Source: Polynucleobacter sp. AP-Melu-500A-A1 (lineage in GTDB: Bacteria; Pseudomonadota; Gammaproteobacteria; Burkholderiales; Burkholderiaceae). Taken from it: DNA of 64,000 nt. Made by a program: the position numbers and the translations under genes. Below are positions 10,224-20,000 of this stretch, piece by piece; within the stretch, counting starts at the first letter, position 1, and each line of letters begins with the position of its first letter. The DNA is taken from the NCBI RefSeq assembly GCF_018882125.1, contig NZ_JACVOZ010000001.1, positions 496,001 to 560,000 on the forward strand, read 5' to 3'. Below the pieces are notes generated by a model. That model had not been told where the DNA came from and ran no database searches. It was given only the letters and a program-made list of their open reading frames with translations.

Positions 10224-11300
10224 ATGTTAGTTGGAGGGATTGTCGGATGGGAGGAGGGTCAAGATGATCTATTTAATCCTCAAAGCCCTCGAAATCGCGA
10301 CGATTGTCTCGAGCCCTTCAGGGTACTGCAGGCTAAGGCTGCCGAGCAGGGTATTGAACTTCACACGCTAGATGTTCTCCAGCAAAAAGGGATTGCGCCC
10401 AATTTCACGTTGTATGTAGAGGCGGTGCCATTCAGTCCGATCGAGAATTGCAAGAACTATCTGATTCGTTTTGAAACAGAGCTCACGGTTCCCATCAATG
10501 GGGATGCGGATTATCTTAATCAATTTGATGGCATCTTTACGTGGGATCAAGCCTTACTGAATACCAATTCAAGTGACTCACTCAATCAAAGAACAGCCTT
10601 AGTTCCCAAATTCCCGATTGTCTACCCTAACGTCTTACCAGCGCAATTTAGAGTAAACGAGATCATTAATCCAGGCTTTACTAATCGCAATCTCTTTTGT
10701 GTATTGATTGGCAGTAATCGCCATGCCAATTTGCCCGATGCCAGAGAGTTGTATTCAGAGCGAGTAAAAGTCATTCGCTGGTTTGAATCGTACGCCCCAA
10801 AAGATTTTGCATTGTTTGGTAATGGCTGGCTGGTGCCTCAAAAGCGTCTAGGCAATTTAGGTAAGTGGCGTTACCGATTAGAGAAGGTTCTCCCATTTTT
10901 ATTGGGGCAATCAGTTTTTCCAAGTTATCAAGGTTCCGCAAAGAATAAGTTTGAAGTATTAGCCAAAGCGCGTTTTTGTATTTGTTTTGAAAATGCTAAA
11001 GATATCCCCGGCTATGTCACTGAGAAGCTATTTGATTCTTTATTTGCGGGTTGCGTGCCTATTTATTGGGGTGAGCCAAATATTCAAAATATGGTTCCCA
11101 GCAGTTGTTTTATTGATTTCCGCCAGTTTTTGATTGGCCCAGATCCTTATCGGGATTTGTATCAATACATCAGTAAAATGACTGAGCAGGACTATATTGC
11201 TTATCAAGAGGCAGGCAAACAGTTCTTGGCTTCATCAGCATTTAGGCCGTATAGCTCAGAGGCATTTGCAGATGCCATTTTAGGACCACTTCAATTATGA
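10224..11300 (+). CDS. GT10 alpha-1,3/1,4-fucosyltransferase-like
   Basis: This 358-residue protein carries the hallmark GT10 block near residues 250-285: [20 protein letters not shown], followed by [17 protein letters not shown]. That is the GDP-fucose-binding signature of alpha-1,3/1,4-fucosyltransferases. The N-terminal half is more variable, as expected for acceptor recognition. It lacks the heptad-repeat tail of some Helicobacter enzymes. Its stop overlaps the rfbB start by 4 nt (ATGA), tying it to the rhamnose operon. GDP-fucose would come from gmd-fcl at the left end of the window. Confidence 0.9.
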   Translation: MLVGGIVGWEEGQDDLFNPQSPRNRDDCLEPFRVLQAKAAEQGIELHTLDVLQQKGIAPNFTLYVEAVPFSPIENCKNYLIRFETELTVPINGDADYLNQFDGIFTWDQALLNTNSSDSLNQRTALVPKFPIVYPNVLPAQFRVNEIINPGFTNRNLFCVLIGSNRHANLPDARELYSERVKVIRWFESYAPKDFALFGNGWLVPQKRLGNLGKWRYRLEKVLPFLLGQSVFPSYQGSAKNKFEVLAKARFCICFENAKDIPGYVTEKLFDSLFAGCVPIYWGEPNIQNMVPSSCFIDFRQFLIGPDPYRDLYQYISKMTEQDYIAYQEAGKQFLASSAFRPYSSEAFADAILGPLQL

Positions 11301-12355
11301 TTTTAGTTACTGGCGGCGCAGGCTTTATTGGAGGCAATTTTGTATTGGATTGGCTGGCTAATCCGAATGCCGAGGGCATCGTCAATTTAGATAAGCTGAC
11401 CTATGCGGGTAATCTTGCCACTTTAGAATCTTTGAAAAAAGATTCTCGGCATATCTTTATTCATGGTGATATTGGGGATAAAGAACTAGTCACCAAATTA
11501 TTAAAAGAGCATCAGCCTCGAGCGATTGTGAACTTTGCAGCAGAGAGCCATGTGGACCGATCTATTCATGGGCCTGCTGAGTTTGTACAAACCAATATTG
11601 TTGGAACCTTCAATTTATTAGAGTGTGCACGCGAGTATTGGAATGGTCTTGAAGGATCTGCTAAAGAAGGCTTTCGCTTTCATCACGTTTCCACGGATGA
11701 GGTTTATGGCTCCTTGTCGATGATAGACCCTGCATTTACAGAAACCAATTCATACGAACCGAATAGTCCTTACTCTGCTTCTAAGGCAGCATCAGATCAC
11801 TTAGTGCGCGCTTGGTTTCATACCTATGGTTTTCCAGTGGTGACGACCAATTGTTCTAATAACTATGGCCCTTATCACTTCCCAGAGAAGTTAATTCCGC
11901 TAGTTATTCTCAATGCATTCAATGGCAAGCCATTACCTATTTATGGTGATGGGCAACAAATTCGTGATTGGCTCTATGTAGGTGACCATTGTTCAGCGAT
12001 TCGCGAAGTATTGGCAAAAGGGCAATTAGGAGAGACTTATAACATCGGCGGCTGGAATGAAAAAGCCAATATTGATGTGGTGAAAACGATCTGTACTATT
12101 TTGGATGAGCTTAAGCCACGCACAGATGGAAAATCGTACGCAGAGCAGATTACCTTTGTAAAAGATCGTCCTGGACATGATCGCCGCTATGCCATCGATG
12201 CGAGTAAGGTAGAGCGAGACTTAGGCTGGCGCCCAGCTGAAACCTTTGATACTGGTATTCGTAAAACGATTCAGTGGTATTTGGACAACCCAGTCTGGAT
12301 TGAGGGCGTTGTCAGTGGCTCTTATCGTGACTGGCTGCAAAAGCAGTACAACTAA
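11297..12355 (+). CDS. rfbB: dTDP-glucose 4,6-dehydratase
   Basis: This is the second step of dTDP-L-rhamnose synthesis, removing water from dTDP-glucose to give the 4-keto-6-deoxy sugar. The motif GGAGFIGG (residues 6-13), the triad region STDEVYG (132-138, with D134/E135) and Y159/K163 are visible. The 352-residue length is standard. It overlaps the GT10 gene by 4 nt and leads the order rfbB-rfbD-rfbA-rfbC, a complete four-gene pathway in one operon. Confidence 0.97.
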   Translation: MILVTGGAGFIGGNFVLDWLANPNAEGIVNLDKLTYAGNLATLESLKKDSRHIFIHGDIGDKELVTKLLKEHQPRAIVNFAAESHVDRSIHGPAEFVQTNIVGTFNLLECAREYWNGLEGSAKEGFRFHHVSTDEVYGSLSMIDPAFTETNSYEPNSPYSASKAASDHLVRAWFHTYGFPVVTTNCSNNYGPYHFPEKLIPLVILNAFNGKPLPIYGDGQQIRDWLYVGDHCSAIREVLAKGQLGETYNIGGWNEKANIDVVKTICTILDELKPRTDGKSYAEQITFVKDRPGHDRRYAIDASKVERDLGWRPAETFDTGIRKTIQWYLDNPVWIEGVVSGSYRDWLQKQYN

Positions 12356-12381
12356 GTTATCAAAGAGCCAAAGCATCACGC

Positions 12382-13335
12382 ATGAATATCCTCATCTTTG
12401 GTAAAGACGGACAATTAGGTAAAGCCTTTCGCGCCTTAATCGATAACACAAACCTATCTCAAGATCATCAGATCCAATATGTGGGGCGCGATGATTGCGA
12501 TCTGTCGCAAATTGAAAAAGTAAACGCTGTATTAAATGCTACCAGACCTGATCTCATCGTTAATGCTGCCGCCTATACGGCAGTAGATAAGGCTGAGGCC
12601 GAAGTGGAGCTAGCGAATGCTATTAATGCCAGAGCACCCGAGCTGATGGCGCAATATGCTGCTACTCATGGCGCTACCTTCTTGCACTACTCTACCGATT
12701 ACGTTTTTGATGGCAGTAAAGCTGGGTTTTATACAGAGAATGATGTCCGTAATCCACTGGGTGTGTATGGTAAGAGTAAGGCTGCGGGCGAGGCGGCAAT
12801 TGAAAAGGCTTTCTCAAATGCAACTTGTGGTCAGTACGCGATCTTTCGCACTAGCTGGGTCTATGGTGCTGGCGGTAATTTCATTAAAACGATTTTGCGT
12901 TTGGCAAAAGAGCGCGAAGAATTGAAAGTGATTCAAGACCAACTTGGTGTGCCTACCTCTGCTGATTGGCTGGCTAAACTGAGTTTAGATTTAGTGCTTA
13001 ATTCAAATGGTGAGTTGAGCAAATTTGATTCAGGTATCTATCATGCAGTTCCTCCTGGAGAAACCAATTGGCATGCTTTAGCCTGTTTAGCACTAGAGGC
13101 TGCGACTAATGCAGGTGCCAATTTAAAAGCTTCTTCAGGTGCAATTAAGCCCATCATGGCAGTGGAGTACCCATTACCAGCGCCCAGGCCCATGAATTCA
13201 CGGATGGCTACTGACAAACTCAGACAGGCGATTGCCGCTACTGGGGATGTGTCAAAATTACAGCAATGGAATAAACCCTGGTCTGATGATGTTTTGGCTT
13301 ATGTGCAGCAATTGGCTAAAGACGGCCTGATATAA
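12382..13335 (+). CDS. rfbD: dTDP-4-dehydrorhamnose reductase
   Basis: This enzyme carries out the last step of dTDP-L-rhamnose synthesis. It shows the N-terminal nucleotide-binding motif FGKDGQLGKAF, the strand leading to HYSTDYVFDG and the catalytic YGKSKAAGE (Tyr and Lys of YxxxK). A conserved FRTSWVYG follows. Its 317 residues are slightly longer than many RfbD proteins but collinear with them. It lies 26 nt after rfbB and 13 nt before rfbA in the same operon. Confidence 0.96.
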   Translation: MNILIFGKDGQLGKAFRALIDNTNLSQDHQIQYVGRDDCDLSQIEKVNAVLNATRPDLIVNAAAYTAVDKAEAEVELANAINARAPELMAQYAATHGATFLHYSTDYVFDGSKAGFYTENDVRNPLGVYGKSKAAGEAAIEKAFSNATCGQYAIFRTSWVYGAGGNFIKTILRLAKEREELKVIQDQLGVPTSADWLAKLSLDLVLNSNGELSKFDSGIYHAVPPGETNWHALACLALEAATNAGANLKASSGAIKPIMAVEYPLPAPRPMNSRMATDKLRQAIAATGDVSKLQQWNKPWSDDVLAYVQQLAKDGLI

Positions 13336-13348
13336 AAAGTAGATAAAA

Positions 13349-14269
13349 ATGGCAATTAATCGTAAAGGCATTATTTTGGCTGGAGGGTCTGGAACCCGTT
13401 TGTATCCAGTGACTCAAGCTGTCTCAAAACAGCTCATGCCGGTATACGACAAGCCCATGGTTTATTACCCACTCACGACTTTGATGCTGGCTGGTATCCG
13501 AGATATTTTGTTAATCTCTACCCCTCATGACACCCCCCGTTTTTCTGAGCTCTTGGGTGATGGATCGCAGTGGGGCCTCAATATCCAGTATTGCGTTCAA
13601 CCCTCACCAGACGGTTTGGCGCAAGCTTTTACTCTAGGTAAAAATTTTGTAGGCAATGATCCTAGCGCTTTAGTACTTGGCGATAATATTTTTTATGGTC
13701 ATGAGCTCGTTGGGCAGCTTGATAGTGCCAACCTAAGAACTAGCGGTGCTACGGTCTTTGCTTATCATGTCACTGATCCAGAGCGTTATGGCGTAGTTGA
13801 GTTTGATCAGAATTACAAAGCGCTGTCAATTGAAGAGAAGCCTGCTAAACCCAGAAGTAACTATGCAGTTACAGGCCTATATTTTTATGACAATCAAGTT
13901 TGTGATGTAGCTGCAGAGATTAAACCCAGCGCGCGTGGCGAACTAGAGATTACTGACATCAATCGTTTCTATCTAGATAAAAATGAACTCAATGTCGAAA
14001 TCATGGGTCGTGGTTTTGCTTGGTTAGATACCGGTACACATGATTCTTTATTGGATGCCGCTGGATTTATTGCCACCTTGCAAAAACGTCAGGGCCTAAT
14101 GGTTGCTTGCCCAGAAGAGATTGCTTACCGCCAAGGTTGGATTAGCGCAGAAGTAGTCCAAAAGGTGGCTGCCCAGTTGAGTAAAAACAGCTATGGCCAA
14201 TACCTAAATAAAATTTTGCATGAGCTTAATACCTCAGCCCAACCAATTTCTTTATCTCATAAGAAATAA
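13349..14269 (+). CDS. rfbA: Glucose-1-phosphate thymidylyltransferase
   Basis: This is the first step of the pathway, making dTDP-glucose from dTTP and glucose 1-phosphate. The pyrophosphorylase signature [17 protein letters not shown] is followed by [14 protein letters not shown]. The metal-binding region [10 protein letters not shown] and the sugar-binding [20 protein letters not shown] are also clear. The 306-residue length is typical. The enzyme is normally feedback-inhibited by dTDP-L-rhamnose, which would govern flux through this operon. Confidence 0.97.
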   Translation: MAINRKGIILAGGSGTRLYPVTQAVSKQLMPVYDKPMVYYPLTTLMLAGIRDILLISTPHDTPRFSELLGDGSQWGLNIQYCVQPSPDGLAQAFTLGKNFVGNDPSALVLGDNIFYGHELVGQLDSANLRTSGATVFAYHVTDPERYGVVEFDQNYKALSIEEKPAKPRSNYAVTGLYFYDNQVCDVAAEIKPSARGELEITDINRFYLDKNELNVEIMGRGFAWLDTGTHDSLLDAAGFIATLQKRQGLMVACPEEIAYRQGWISAEVVQKVAAQLSKNSYGQYLNKILHELNTSAQPISLSHKK

Positions 14270-14281
14270 AGGAAACTTCGT

Positions 14282-14851
14282 TTGACTGCTACGCACCCAA
14301 AACTCCAAGTGACGCCAACAGCGATTCATGATGTATTGATTATTGAGCCCAAGGTATTTGGTGACGAGCGTGGTTGGTTTACGGAATCGTATAACGCACA
14401 AGATTTTTTAGACGCTACTGGTCTGACAGTCGACTTTGTTCAAGATAACCATTCTTTTTCAAAGCAATGGACTTTGCGTGGTTTACATTATCAGTTAGAG
14501 CAAGCTCAAGGCAAGTTGGTACGCGTTGTTGCTGGTAGCGTATTTGATGTGGCAGTAGATATTCGCAAATCATCACCTACTTACGGTAAATGGGTCGGGG
14601 TAGAGCTTAGTGCGGATAATCACAAGCAGATGTGGATTCCGGCAGGTCTAGCCCATGGTTTTTTAGTTCTCTCGGAGTCAGCTGAGTTTTTATACAAAAC
14701 TACTGACTACTATCATCCGCACAGCGAAGTCTGTCTGGTTTGGAATGATCCTACTGTTGGGGTGCAATGGCCATTACCAGCAGGAGTTACTCCCAATATG
14801 AATGCCAAGGATCTCCATGGTCTGGCTTGGGATGCAGCCCCGAAGTTTTAA
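14282..14851 (+). CDS. rfbC: dTDP-4-dehydrorhamnose 3,5-epimerase
   Basis: A cupin-fold enzyme that epimerises C3 and C5 of dTDP-4-keto-6-deoxyglucose. Family marks are FGDERGWFTESYN, the catalytic-histidine segment LRGLHYQ, the KLVRVVAGSVFDVAVDIRKS strand and IPAGLAHGFLVLSE. The 189-residue length is normal. The start is TTG at 14282 with AAGGAA a few bases upstream. It is the last gene of the rfbBDAC set; waaC follows after 35 nt. Confidence 0.96.
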   Translation: MTATHPKLQVTPTAIHDVLIIEPKVFGDERGWFTESYNAQDFLDATGLTVDFVQDNHSFSKQWTLRGLHYQLEQAQGKLVRVVAGSVFDVAVDIRKSSPTYGKWVGVELSADNHKQMWIPAGLAHGFLVLSESAEFLYKTTDYYHPHSEVCLVWNDPTVGVQWPLPAGVTPNMNAKDLHGLAWDAAPKF

Positions 14852-14886
14852 ATCTGTGCTGTATTAAAAGATAAGATAATGCTCAC

Positions 14887-15927
14887 ATGAGCACTGCATC
14901 GCCCAAAATCCTCTTAGTCAAACTCTCGTCTTTGGGAGACGTTCTGCACAATCTCCCCCTGGTCTGGGACCTACGGGCACGATTACCGAATGCCCAAATT
15001 GATTGGGTGGTTGAAGAGGCTTATGTTCATTTGCTCGAGCCCCTGATATCTAAGGATGACTTTAGGGGAATCGATCGCATTATTCCCTTTGGATTGCGTC
15101 GCTGGAAAAAACATCTTTTTGAGCTTAATAGTTGGCAACAATTTTTTGCTTTCAAAAAACAACTGCAAGAAGTCACTTACGATACGGTTATTGAGACCCA
15201 AGGCTTACTCAAATCTGCGTTGGTATGTGCCTTAGCAAGGAAGGCTCCAGATGCAGTAGTGGCTGGCTTTGCAAATGCCACAGAGTTTTCAGGATATGAG
15301 CCTATTGCGAGGACTTTTTATAATCACTCCGTACAAGTTCCGATACATTCGCATGCAGTAGATCGTTCCCGTTTAGTCATGTGCTCTGCATTCGATTGGC
15401 CTGCAATCAAGCGCACAGATACCCCACAGTTTTATGGATCAACAATTCAGTTCGGTTTAACCAAGCCTGCAATCCCAGAATTAAAAACACCATATGTATT
15501 ATTTTTTCATTCGACTGCGAGAGCAGCAAAGCGTTGGTCAAATGATGCTTGGATTACATTGGGAAAAGAGATGGGGAGCCGAGGATATCAAGTCGTTTTG
15601 CCATGGGGTAGTCCTGCCGAGAAGGCTGTGAGTAAGGGGTTAGCCAAACAGATACCCAATGCTTTGGTACCCCCAGCCTTTTCTATTGAAGATGCATTTT
15701 CAGTGATTGCAGGTGCGGCCCTTACAGTAGGTGTTGATACGGGCTTAACCCATTTGGCTGCCGTATTAGGCTTGCCTACTGTGGAAATCTATTGCGATTC
15801 ACCGCTCTGGAAGACCGAGGGTTACTGGGCTTATCACATTCGTAATGTGGGGGATATTCAACATCCACCGAGTACAGAAGAGGTTATCAAGTCCTCTTTA
15901 GAGTTACTGACTAGACCTACTGAATGA
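14887..15927 (+). CDS. waaC: Lipopolysaccharide heptosyltransferase I
   Basis: A GT9 enzyme adding the first L-glycero-D-manno-heptose to Kdo of the LPS inner core. The N-terminus ILLVKLSSLGDVLHNLPLVW is the WaaC/WaaF signature. IDWVVEEAY, FHSTARAAKRW and VGVDTGLTHLAAVLGLPTV fit WaaC specifically. The 346 residues are usual. It acts on the cytoplasmic side of the inner membrane. Located after rfbC and convergent with the TolC-family gene (17-nt gap), it links the polysaccharide locus to LPS core assembly. Confidence 0.92.
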   Translation: MSTASPKILLVKLSSLGDVLHNLPLVWDLRARLPNAQIDWVVEEAYVHLLEPLISKDDFRGIDRIIPFGLRRWKKHLFELNSWQQFFAFKKQLQEVTYDTVIETQGLLKSALVCALARKAPDAVVAGFANATEFSGYEPIARTFYNHSVQVPIHSHAVDRSRLVMCSAFDWPAIKRTDTPQFYGSTIQFGLTKPAIPELKTPYVLFFHSTARAAKRWSNDAWITLGKEMGSRGYQVVLPWGSPAEKAVSKGLAKQIPNALVPPAFSIEDAFSVIAGAALTVGVDTGLTHLAAVLGLPTVEIYCDSPLWKTEGYWAYHIRNVGDIQHPPSTEEVIKSSLELLTRPTE

Positions 15928-15944
15928 GCCAATTGCTTAAGTGC

Positions 15945-17576
15945 TTAGCGTAGCAAAGTATTGATGGCGATTAGATCTTCATCAGACAGCGAAGCCGCTT
16001 GCGCTTTTAATTTAATGGCATTGAGGATCGTGTTGTAGCGCGCTTGTTGTAACTGGGATCTCGTATTGATCAAAGTATCTAATGCAATGAGCACATCGAT
16101 ATTAATCAAAGTTCCCACCTGAAATCCGAGCTTACTAGATTCTAGGGCTGAAGTAGATGAGCGCTCAGCTGCTTCAAAGGCCTTCACACTTGCTAGGCCA
16201 CCATAAAATCCAGTAAAGGCCGCACGCGTACTTTGTGCTGCAGTTCGTCTTGCATTATCAAAGTTCGCTTTAGCAGTATCTACGAGAGCCGCATTCTGAC
16301 GAATTACTGAGCTGGCATAACCACCAGATACCAAAGGAATATACATTTGCAAGGCGATGGTGTTGTTATAAACATTTGAGTTGTTGGGTTGATAGCTATT
16401 GGGTGTACCGTTTGAGGTATTAAATCCACTAGTACCCACTAAGTTAATAGAAGGATAGTTCAAAGCTTGTGAGCCACGATAAGTACTCTCAGCAAGATTA
16501 ACGCTGAGCTGACTTGCCAAGACGCTAAAGTTAGCCGACTCCGCTTGCTTAATCCAGTCATCCAATGTTTGGCCTGGCGGCAGTTGTGGATTAACACTAT
16601 CAGTGATCGGAATATCTTTCGCATCCTTATTTTTGGAACGTGGATCTTTTAGGACCCCATCAATTTTTGCCTCTTTGGTGAGCGGCTTCAGGGCGCCTAC
16701 AGGACGACCAACTAATTGCTCAAGCACACCACGTTTGACTACCAGATCAGCTTGTGCTGCAATTTCCTGTGAGTTCGCTAAGTCCAAAGCTGCTTGCGCA
16801 GTGTTGACGTCCACGATCGTAGCAAGTCCCGCATCAAACTTGGCTTGCGCGATTTCGAGTTGCTGTTTGATCAAACTCTTTTTGTTGCGGAAAAGCTCAA
16901 CGTTATCTTGACTAGTGAGTGCATCGAAATATGCCTGCGATACCCGAATAATTAAATCTTGTTGAGCTAAATAAAAGCGCATGTCTGCTAACTTCGTATT
17001 TAAATCACCCTGCTTAAATGCTTCGAGTGCAGTCAGATTAAATAACGGCTGTGTCAGTGTGACGGTATAGTTCTTTTGATCAAAGACGCGTGAGTTACCG
17101 GTGCCAGGGGCCACTACTGTAGTACCTTGACCATGTTGGTAATAACGTGTGCCACCAGGTGTTGCATTCGCCTGAGGCAGTAAGAGTGACAGACCTTGCC
17201 AATAGACTTCTTTGCTCGCTTGATAGTTTGAGCGAGCAGCATTGAGAACGGGGTCGCTAAATGCAGCCTCTTGATAAAGTGAAATTAAATCGTTCAGACG
17301 ACTCTTATCAATATTTACTGAGCCATTGATGTTGACATTCGAAGGCGTCGCTTGGTCGGGTAAGGCTAATTTCGGGGGCGCAATAAATTGGGGCGGTTTA
17401 TCAAGACCAGTTAAAGAGCTGGCGCTAATTGGGGTTGGCAAAGAAGGAGGGGCTCCAGTTGCAGCTTGCGCCAAAACATTAGAAGAACCAAGCCCAAGGC
17501 CGAGCGCTTGACTCAGGATTAAGCTAATCGCTGTTATCTGAGAAGGGTGGGGGCGTCTTGGAGTCATGTAATTCAA
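15945..17576 (-). CDS. tolC: TolC family outer-membrane efflux/secretion protein
   Basis: An outer-membrane trimeric channel subunit, acting with tripartite efflux pumps or type I secretion. A signal peptide covers roughly residues 1-37, ending near SSNVLAQA. Two repeated OEP helical regions follow, with SRVFDQKNYTVTLTQPLFN and the inner repeat ALQMYIPLVSGGYASS. At 543 residues it is longer than E. coli TolC. The extra length includes a proline-rich region after the signal (about 42-80) and a charged insert (about 305-345). No pump genes are adjacent, so the partner is unknown; the tolC symbol reflects the family only. Confidence 0.85.
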   Translation of the reverse strand: MNYMTPRRPHPSQITAISLILSQALGLGLGSSNVLAQAATGAPPSLPTPISASSLTGLDKPPQFIAPPKLALPDQATPSNVNINGSVNIDKSRLNDLISLYQEAAFSDPVLNAARSNYQASKEVYWQGLSLLLPQANATPGGTRYYQHGQGTTVVAPGTGNSRVFDQKNYTVTLTQPLFNLTALEAFKQGDLNTKLADMRFYLAQQDLIIRVSQAYFDALTSQDNVELFRNKKSLIKQQLEIAQAKFDAGLATIVDVNTAQAALDLANSQEIAAQADLVVKRGVLEQLVGRPVGALKPLTKEAKIDGVLKDPRSKNKDAKDIPITDSVNPQLPPGQTLDDWIKQAESANFSVLASQLSVNLAESTYRGSQALNYPSINLVGTSGFNTSNGTPNSYQPNNSNVYNNTIALQMYIPLVSGGYASSVIRQNAALVDTAKANFDNARRTAAQSTRAAFTGFYGGLASVKAFEAAERSSTSALESSKLGFQVGTLINIDVLIALDTLINTRSQLQQARYNTILNAIKLKAQAASLSDEDLIAINTLLR

Positions 17577-17688
17577 ATGCTTTTTTAATGTGCCATGCAG
17601 TTTAAGGCTAATTTATTCAAATTGCTTATTTCTGATGTATTTTGCCAAATAGTCTAAAACTTTCCTGGATGCCTATAAAATTTAGCCC

Positions 17689-18534
17689 ATGGATCTAATT
17701 TTGTTGGCTAAAGCTGTAATTCTGGGGGTAGTTGAGGGCTTAACGGAGTTTTTGCCGATCTCCAGCACGGGGCATCTGATTTTGGTTGGGGATTTACTTA
17801 ATTTCAATGACGATCAAGGCAAAGCTTTTGAGGTCATTATTCAGTTTGGCGCTATTTTGGCGGTTTGCTGGGAGTTTCGAGAGAAGCTCTGGAGCGTAGC
17901 CTCCTCTTTTAAAGCCAGCCCTCAGTCTCGCCGCTTTGTTCTCAATCTCATCATCGCCTCAATTCCGGCGATGGGCTTGGCCTTTTTATTTGGTAAGTAT
18001 ATTAAGGCAGTCTTATTTGCCCCCATCCCAGTGGCTAGTGCATTTATTGTTGGCGCCTTGGTGATTTTCTGGGCAGAACGTCGACAACTTCACTTAAGTC
18101 CTTCGGAAAGGGCGATCCACTCCGTCGATGACTTGACCTACTTAGATGCGTTGAAGGTGGGTTTGGCGCAATGTGCCGCTCTCATTCCCGGTACGTCACG
18201 ATCAGGTGCAACCATTATTGGCGGGATGCTATTTGGTATTCCTAGAGTTGTTGCCACGGAGTTCTCCTTTTTCTTGGCGATCCCCGTCATCGGTGGTGCT
18301 ACTGCTTATGAGCTGCTCAAGCTTTGGAAGTCTCCAGTGGATTTCTCGGGAGAATATAGCGTAGCTATTGTGGTGGGCTTTATCGCTGCCTTCATCTCCG
18401 CTTTTATCTGCGTACGCTGGTTAATTCGCTACGTGGGGCATCATAACTTTGTGCCATTTGCTTGGTATCGCATTGCTTTTGGCTTATTGGTTCTCATCAC
18501 TTCATATACCGGCTTGATTGCCTGGTCTCATTAA
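17689..18534 (+). CDS. uppP: Undecaprenyl-diphosphatase
   Basis: An integral membrane enzyme (BacA/UppP) that dephosphorylates undecaprenyl pyrophosphate, recycling the lipid carrier used for peptidoglycan and O-antigen. The two signature regions are present: [15 protein letters not shown] (about residues 17-31) and [10 protein letters not shown] (about 166-175), which hold the catalytic Glu, Ser and Arg residues. About eight hydrophobic segments and 281 residues fit the family. Its setting next to carrier-dependent polysaccharide genes is consistent. Confidence 0.96.
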   Translation: MDLILLAKAVILGVVEGLTEFLPISSTGHLILVGDLLNFNDDQGKAFEVIIQFGAILAVCWEFREKLWSVASSFKASPQSRRFVLNLIIASIPAMGLAFLFGKYIKAVLFAPIPVASAFIVGALVIFWAERRQLHLSPSERAIHSVDDLTYLDALKVGLAQCAALIPGTSRSGATIIGGMLFGIPRVVATEFSFFLAIPVIGGATAYELLKLWKSPVDFSGEYSVAIVVGFIAAFISAFICVRWLIRYVGHHNFVPFAWYRIAFGLLVLITSYTGLIAWSH

Positions 18535-18561
18535 TTTACGCACGATCATTTAGGAATCAAT

Positions 18562-19017
18562 ATGGATGTATCCATTGATGCAATTACCAATAATATTCAG
18601 CTAGCTTTAGCCCCCGTTTTTTTATTAACAGCAGTTGCTACTTTGCTCAATGCCATTTCAGCGCGCTTAGCAAGATCTGTTGATCGCATGCGCTCGATTC
18701 AAAAAATCATTCATGTGGATACCAATTTGACAGATGTGGCTCGTGCGCAAATGCGCATTGAAGCCAATGAGGCAAAAGTCCGCGGTCGTTTGTGCACTGC
18801 GGCGATCTTTTTTGATGTCTTGAGTGGTTTATTTATTTCCTTGACAGTACTAGAGCTCTTCTTCTTTCAGGCTGGGGCGGTTCGATCACTTCAGACCGCT
18901 TATGTCATTTGGACCTTTGTGCTGGGTTTAGTGTCCTTTATGACCTCATTGGGCTTTGTATTGGCAGAGGTGGTATTTGCCTATCGCTCAGCTGGCTGGG
19001 ACTCCCCCCATCATTAG
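18562..19017 (+). CDS. DUF2721 membrane protein
   Basis: A 151-residue protein with three hydrophobic segments. The first ends in the DUF2721 hallmark LNAISARLARSVDRMR (about residues 29-44). Two more membrane segments lie near residues 82-103 and 111-135. The loop between segments one and two is charged and helical. No function has been established for the family as far as I know. It follows uppP by 27 nt and may be co-transcribed with it. Confidence 0.85.
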   Translation: MDVSIDAITNNIQLALAPVFLLTAVATLLNAISARLARSVDRMRSIQKIIHVDTNLTDVARAQMRIEANEAKVRGRLCTAAIFFDVLSGLFISLTVLELFFFQAGAVRSLQTAYVIWTFVLGLVSFMTSLGFVLAEVVFAYRSAGWDSPHH

Positions 19018-19063
19018 AGCTTGTTACCATTAAAATTGGTAAAACTTTAATTAAAGACTAAAT

Positions 19064-19999
19064 ATGAACAAAATCCTCATTAGTGGTGGCGCAGGCTTTT
19101 TAGGTTCCCACCTAACCGAAAGACTTCTCAAAGAGGGTAATGAGGTTTTGGTGGTTGATAATTTCTTTACAGGCAGTAAACAAAATTTAGCGCATTTGTT
19201 ATCGAATACCAATTTAGAAGTGATGCGTCATGATGTCACTTTTCCTCTGTATGTAGAAACCAATCAGATCTACAACTTGGCTTGTCCTGCATCCCCTGTG
19301 CATTATCAGTACGATCCTGTGCAAACTACCAAGACTAGCGTGCATGGTGCGATCAATATGTTGGGTTTAGCAAAGCGTACGCGTGCTCGTATTTTGCAAG
19401 CATCAACCAGTGAAGTGTATGGCGATCCAGAAGTCCATCCTCAGCCAGAAGAGTATTGGGGAAGAGTTAATCCAATTGGTATTCGCTCTTGCTATGACGA
19501 AGGTAAGCGTTGTGCAGAGACATTATTTTTTGATTACCACCGTCAACATGGTTTAGATATCAAAGTGATTCGGATCTTTAATACTTATGGCCCTCGTATG
19601 AATCCACATGATGGGCGCGTAGTGAGTAACTTCATTGTTCAGGCGCTAGAAGGCAAAGACATCACGATTTATGGCGATGGTCAGCAAACGCGTAGCTTTT
19701 GCTATGTAGATGATTTGATTGATGCCTTTGTACTGATGATGAATTCTGAGAAGGGTTTTACAGGCCCCGTGAATACTGGTAATCCAGGCGAATTTACGAT
19801 GCTGCAATTGGCCGAAACAATTTTGCGCCTCTCTGGCAGTAAATCGAAATTGGTCTTTGAGTCACTGCCATCCGATGACCCAAAACAACGTCAACCCAAT
19901 ATCGAGCTCGCTAAGGCAAAACTGGGTTGGGAACCAAAAGTCAATCTTGAGGATGGCCTAAAAGAAACCATTGCCTACTTTAGGAAGGTGCTGGCTTAA
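19064..19999 (+). CDS. UDP-glucuronate decarboxylase (UDP-xylose synthase type)
   Basis: An extended SDR enzyme that converts UDP-glucuronate to UDP-xylose. The cofactor motif GGAGFLGSH (residues 8-16), the UXS-specific block [12 protein letters not shown] (71-82), STSEVYGDP (114-122) and RSCYDEGKR (Y144/K148) match UDP-xylose synthases much better than other epimerases. The 311-residue length fits. No UDP-glucose dehydrogenase gene is in the window, so the substrate must come from elsewhere. trmB follows directly. Confidence 0.9.
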   Translation: MNKILISGGAGFLGSHLTERLLKEGNEVLVVDNFFTGSKQNLAHLLSNTNLEVMRHDVTFPLYVETNQIYNLACPASPVHYQYDPVQTTKTSVHGAINMLGLAKRTRARILQASTSEVYGDPEVHPQPEEYWGRVNPIGIRSCYDEGKRCAETLFFDYHRQHGLDIKVIRIFNTYGPRMNPHDGRVVSNFIVQALEGKDITIYGDGQQTRSFCYVDDLIDAFVLMMNSEKGFTGPVNTGNPGEFTMLQLAETILRLSGSKSKLVFESLPSDDPKQRQPNIELAKAKLGWEPKVNLEDGLKETIAYFRKVLA

Positions 20000-20000
20000 C

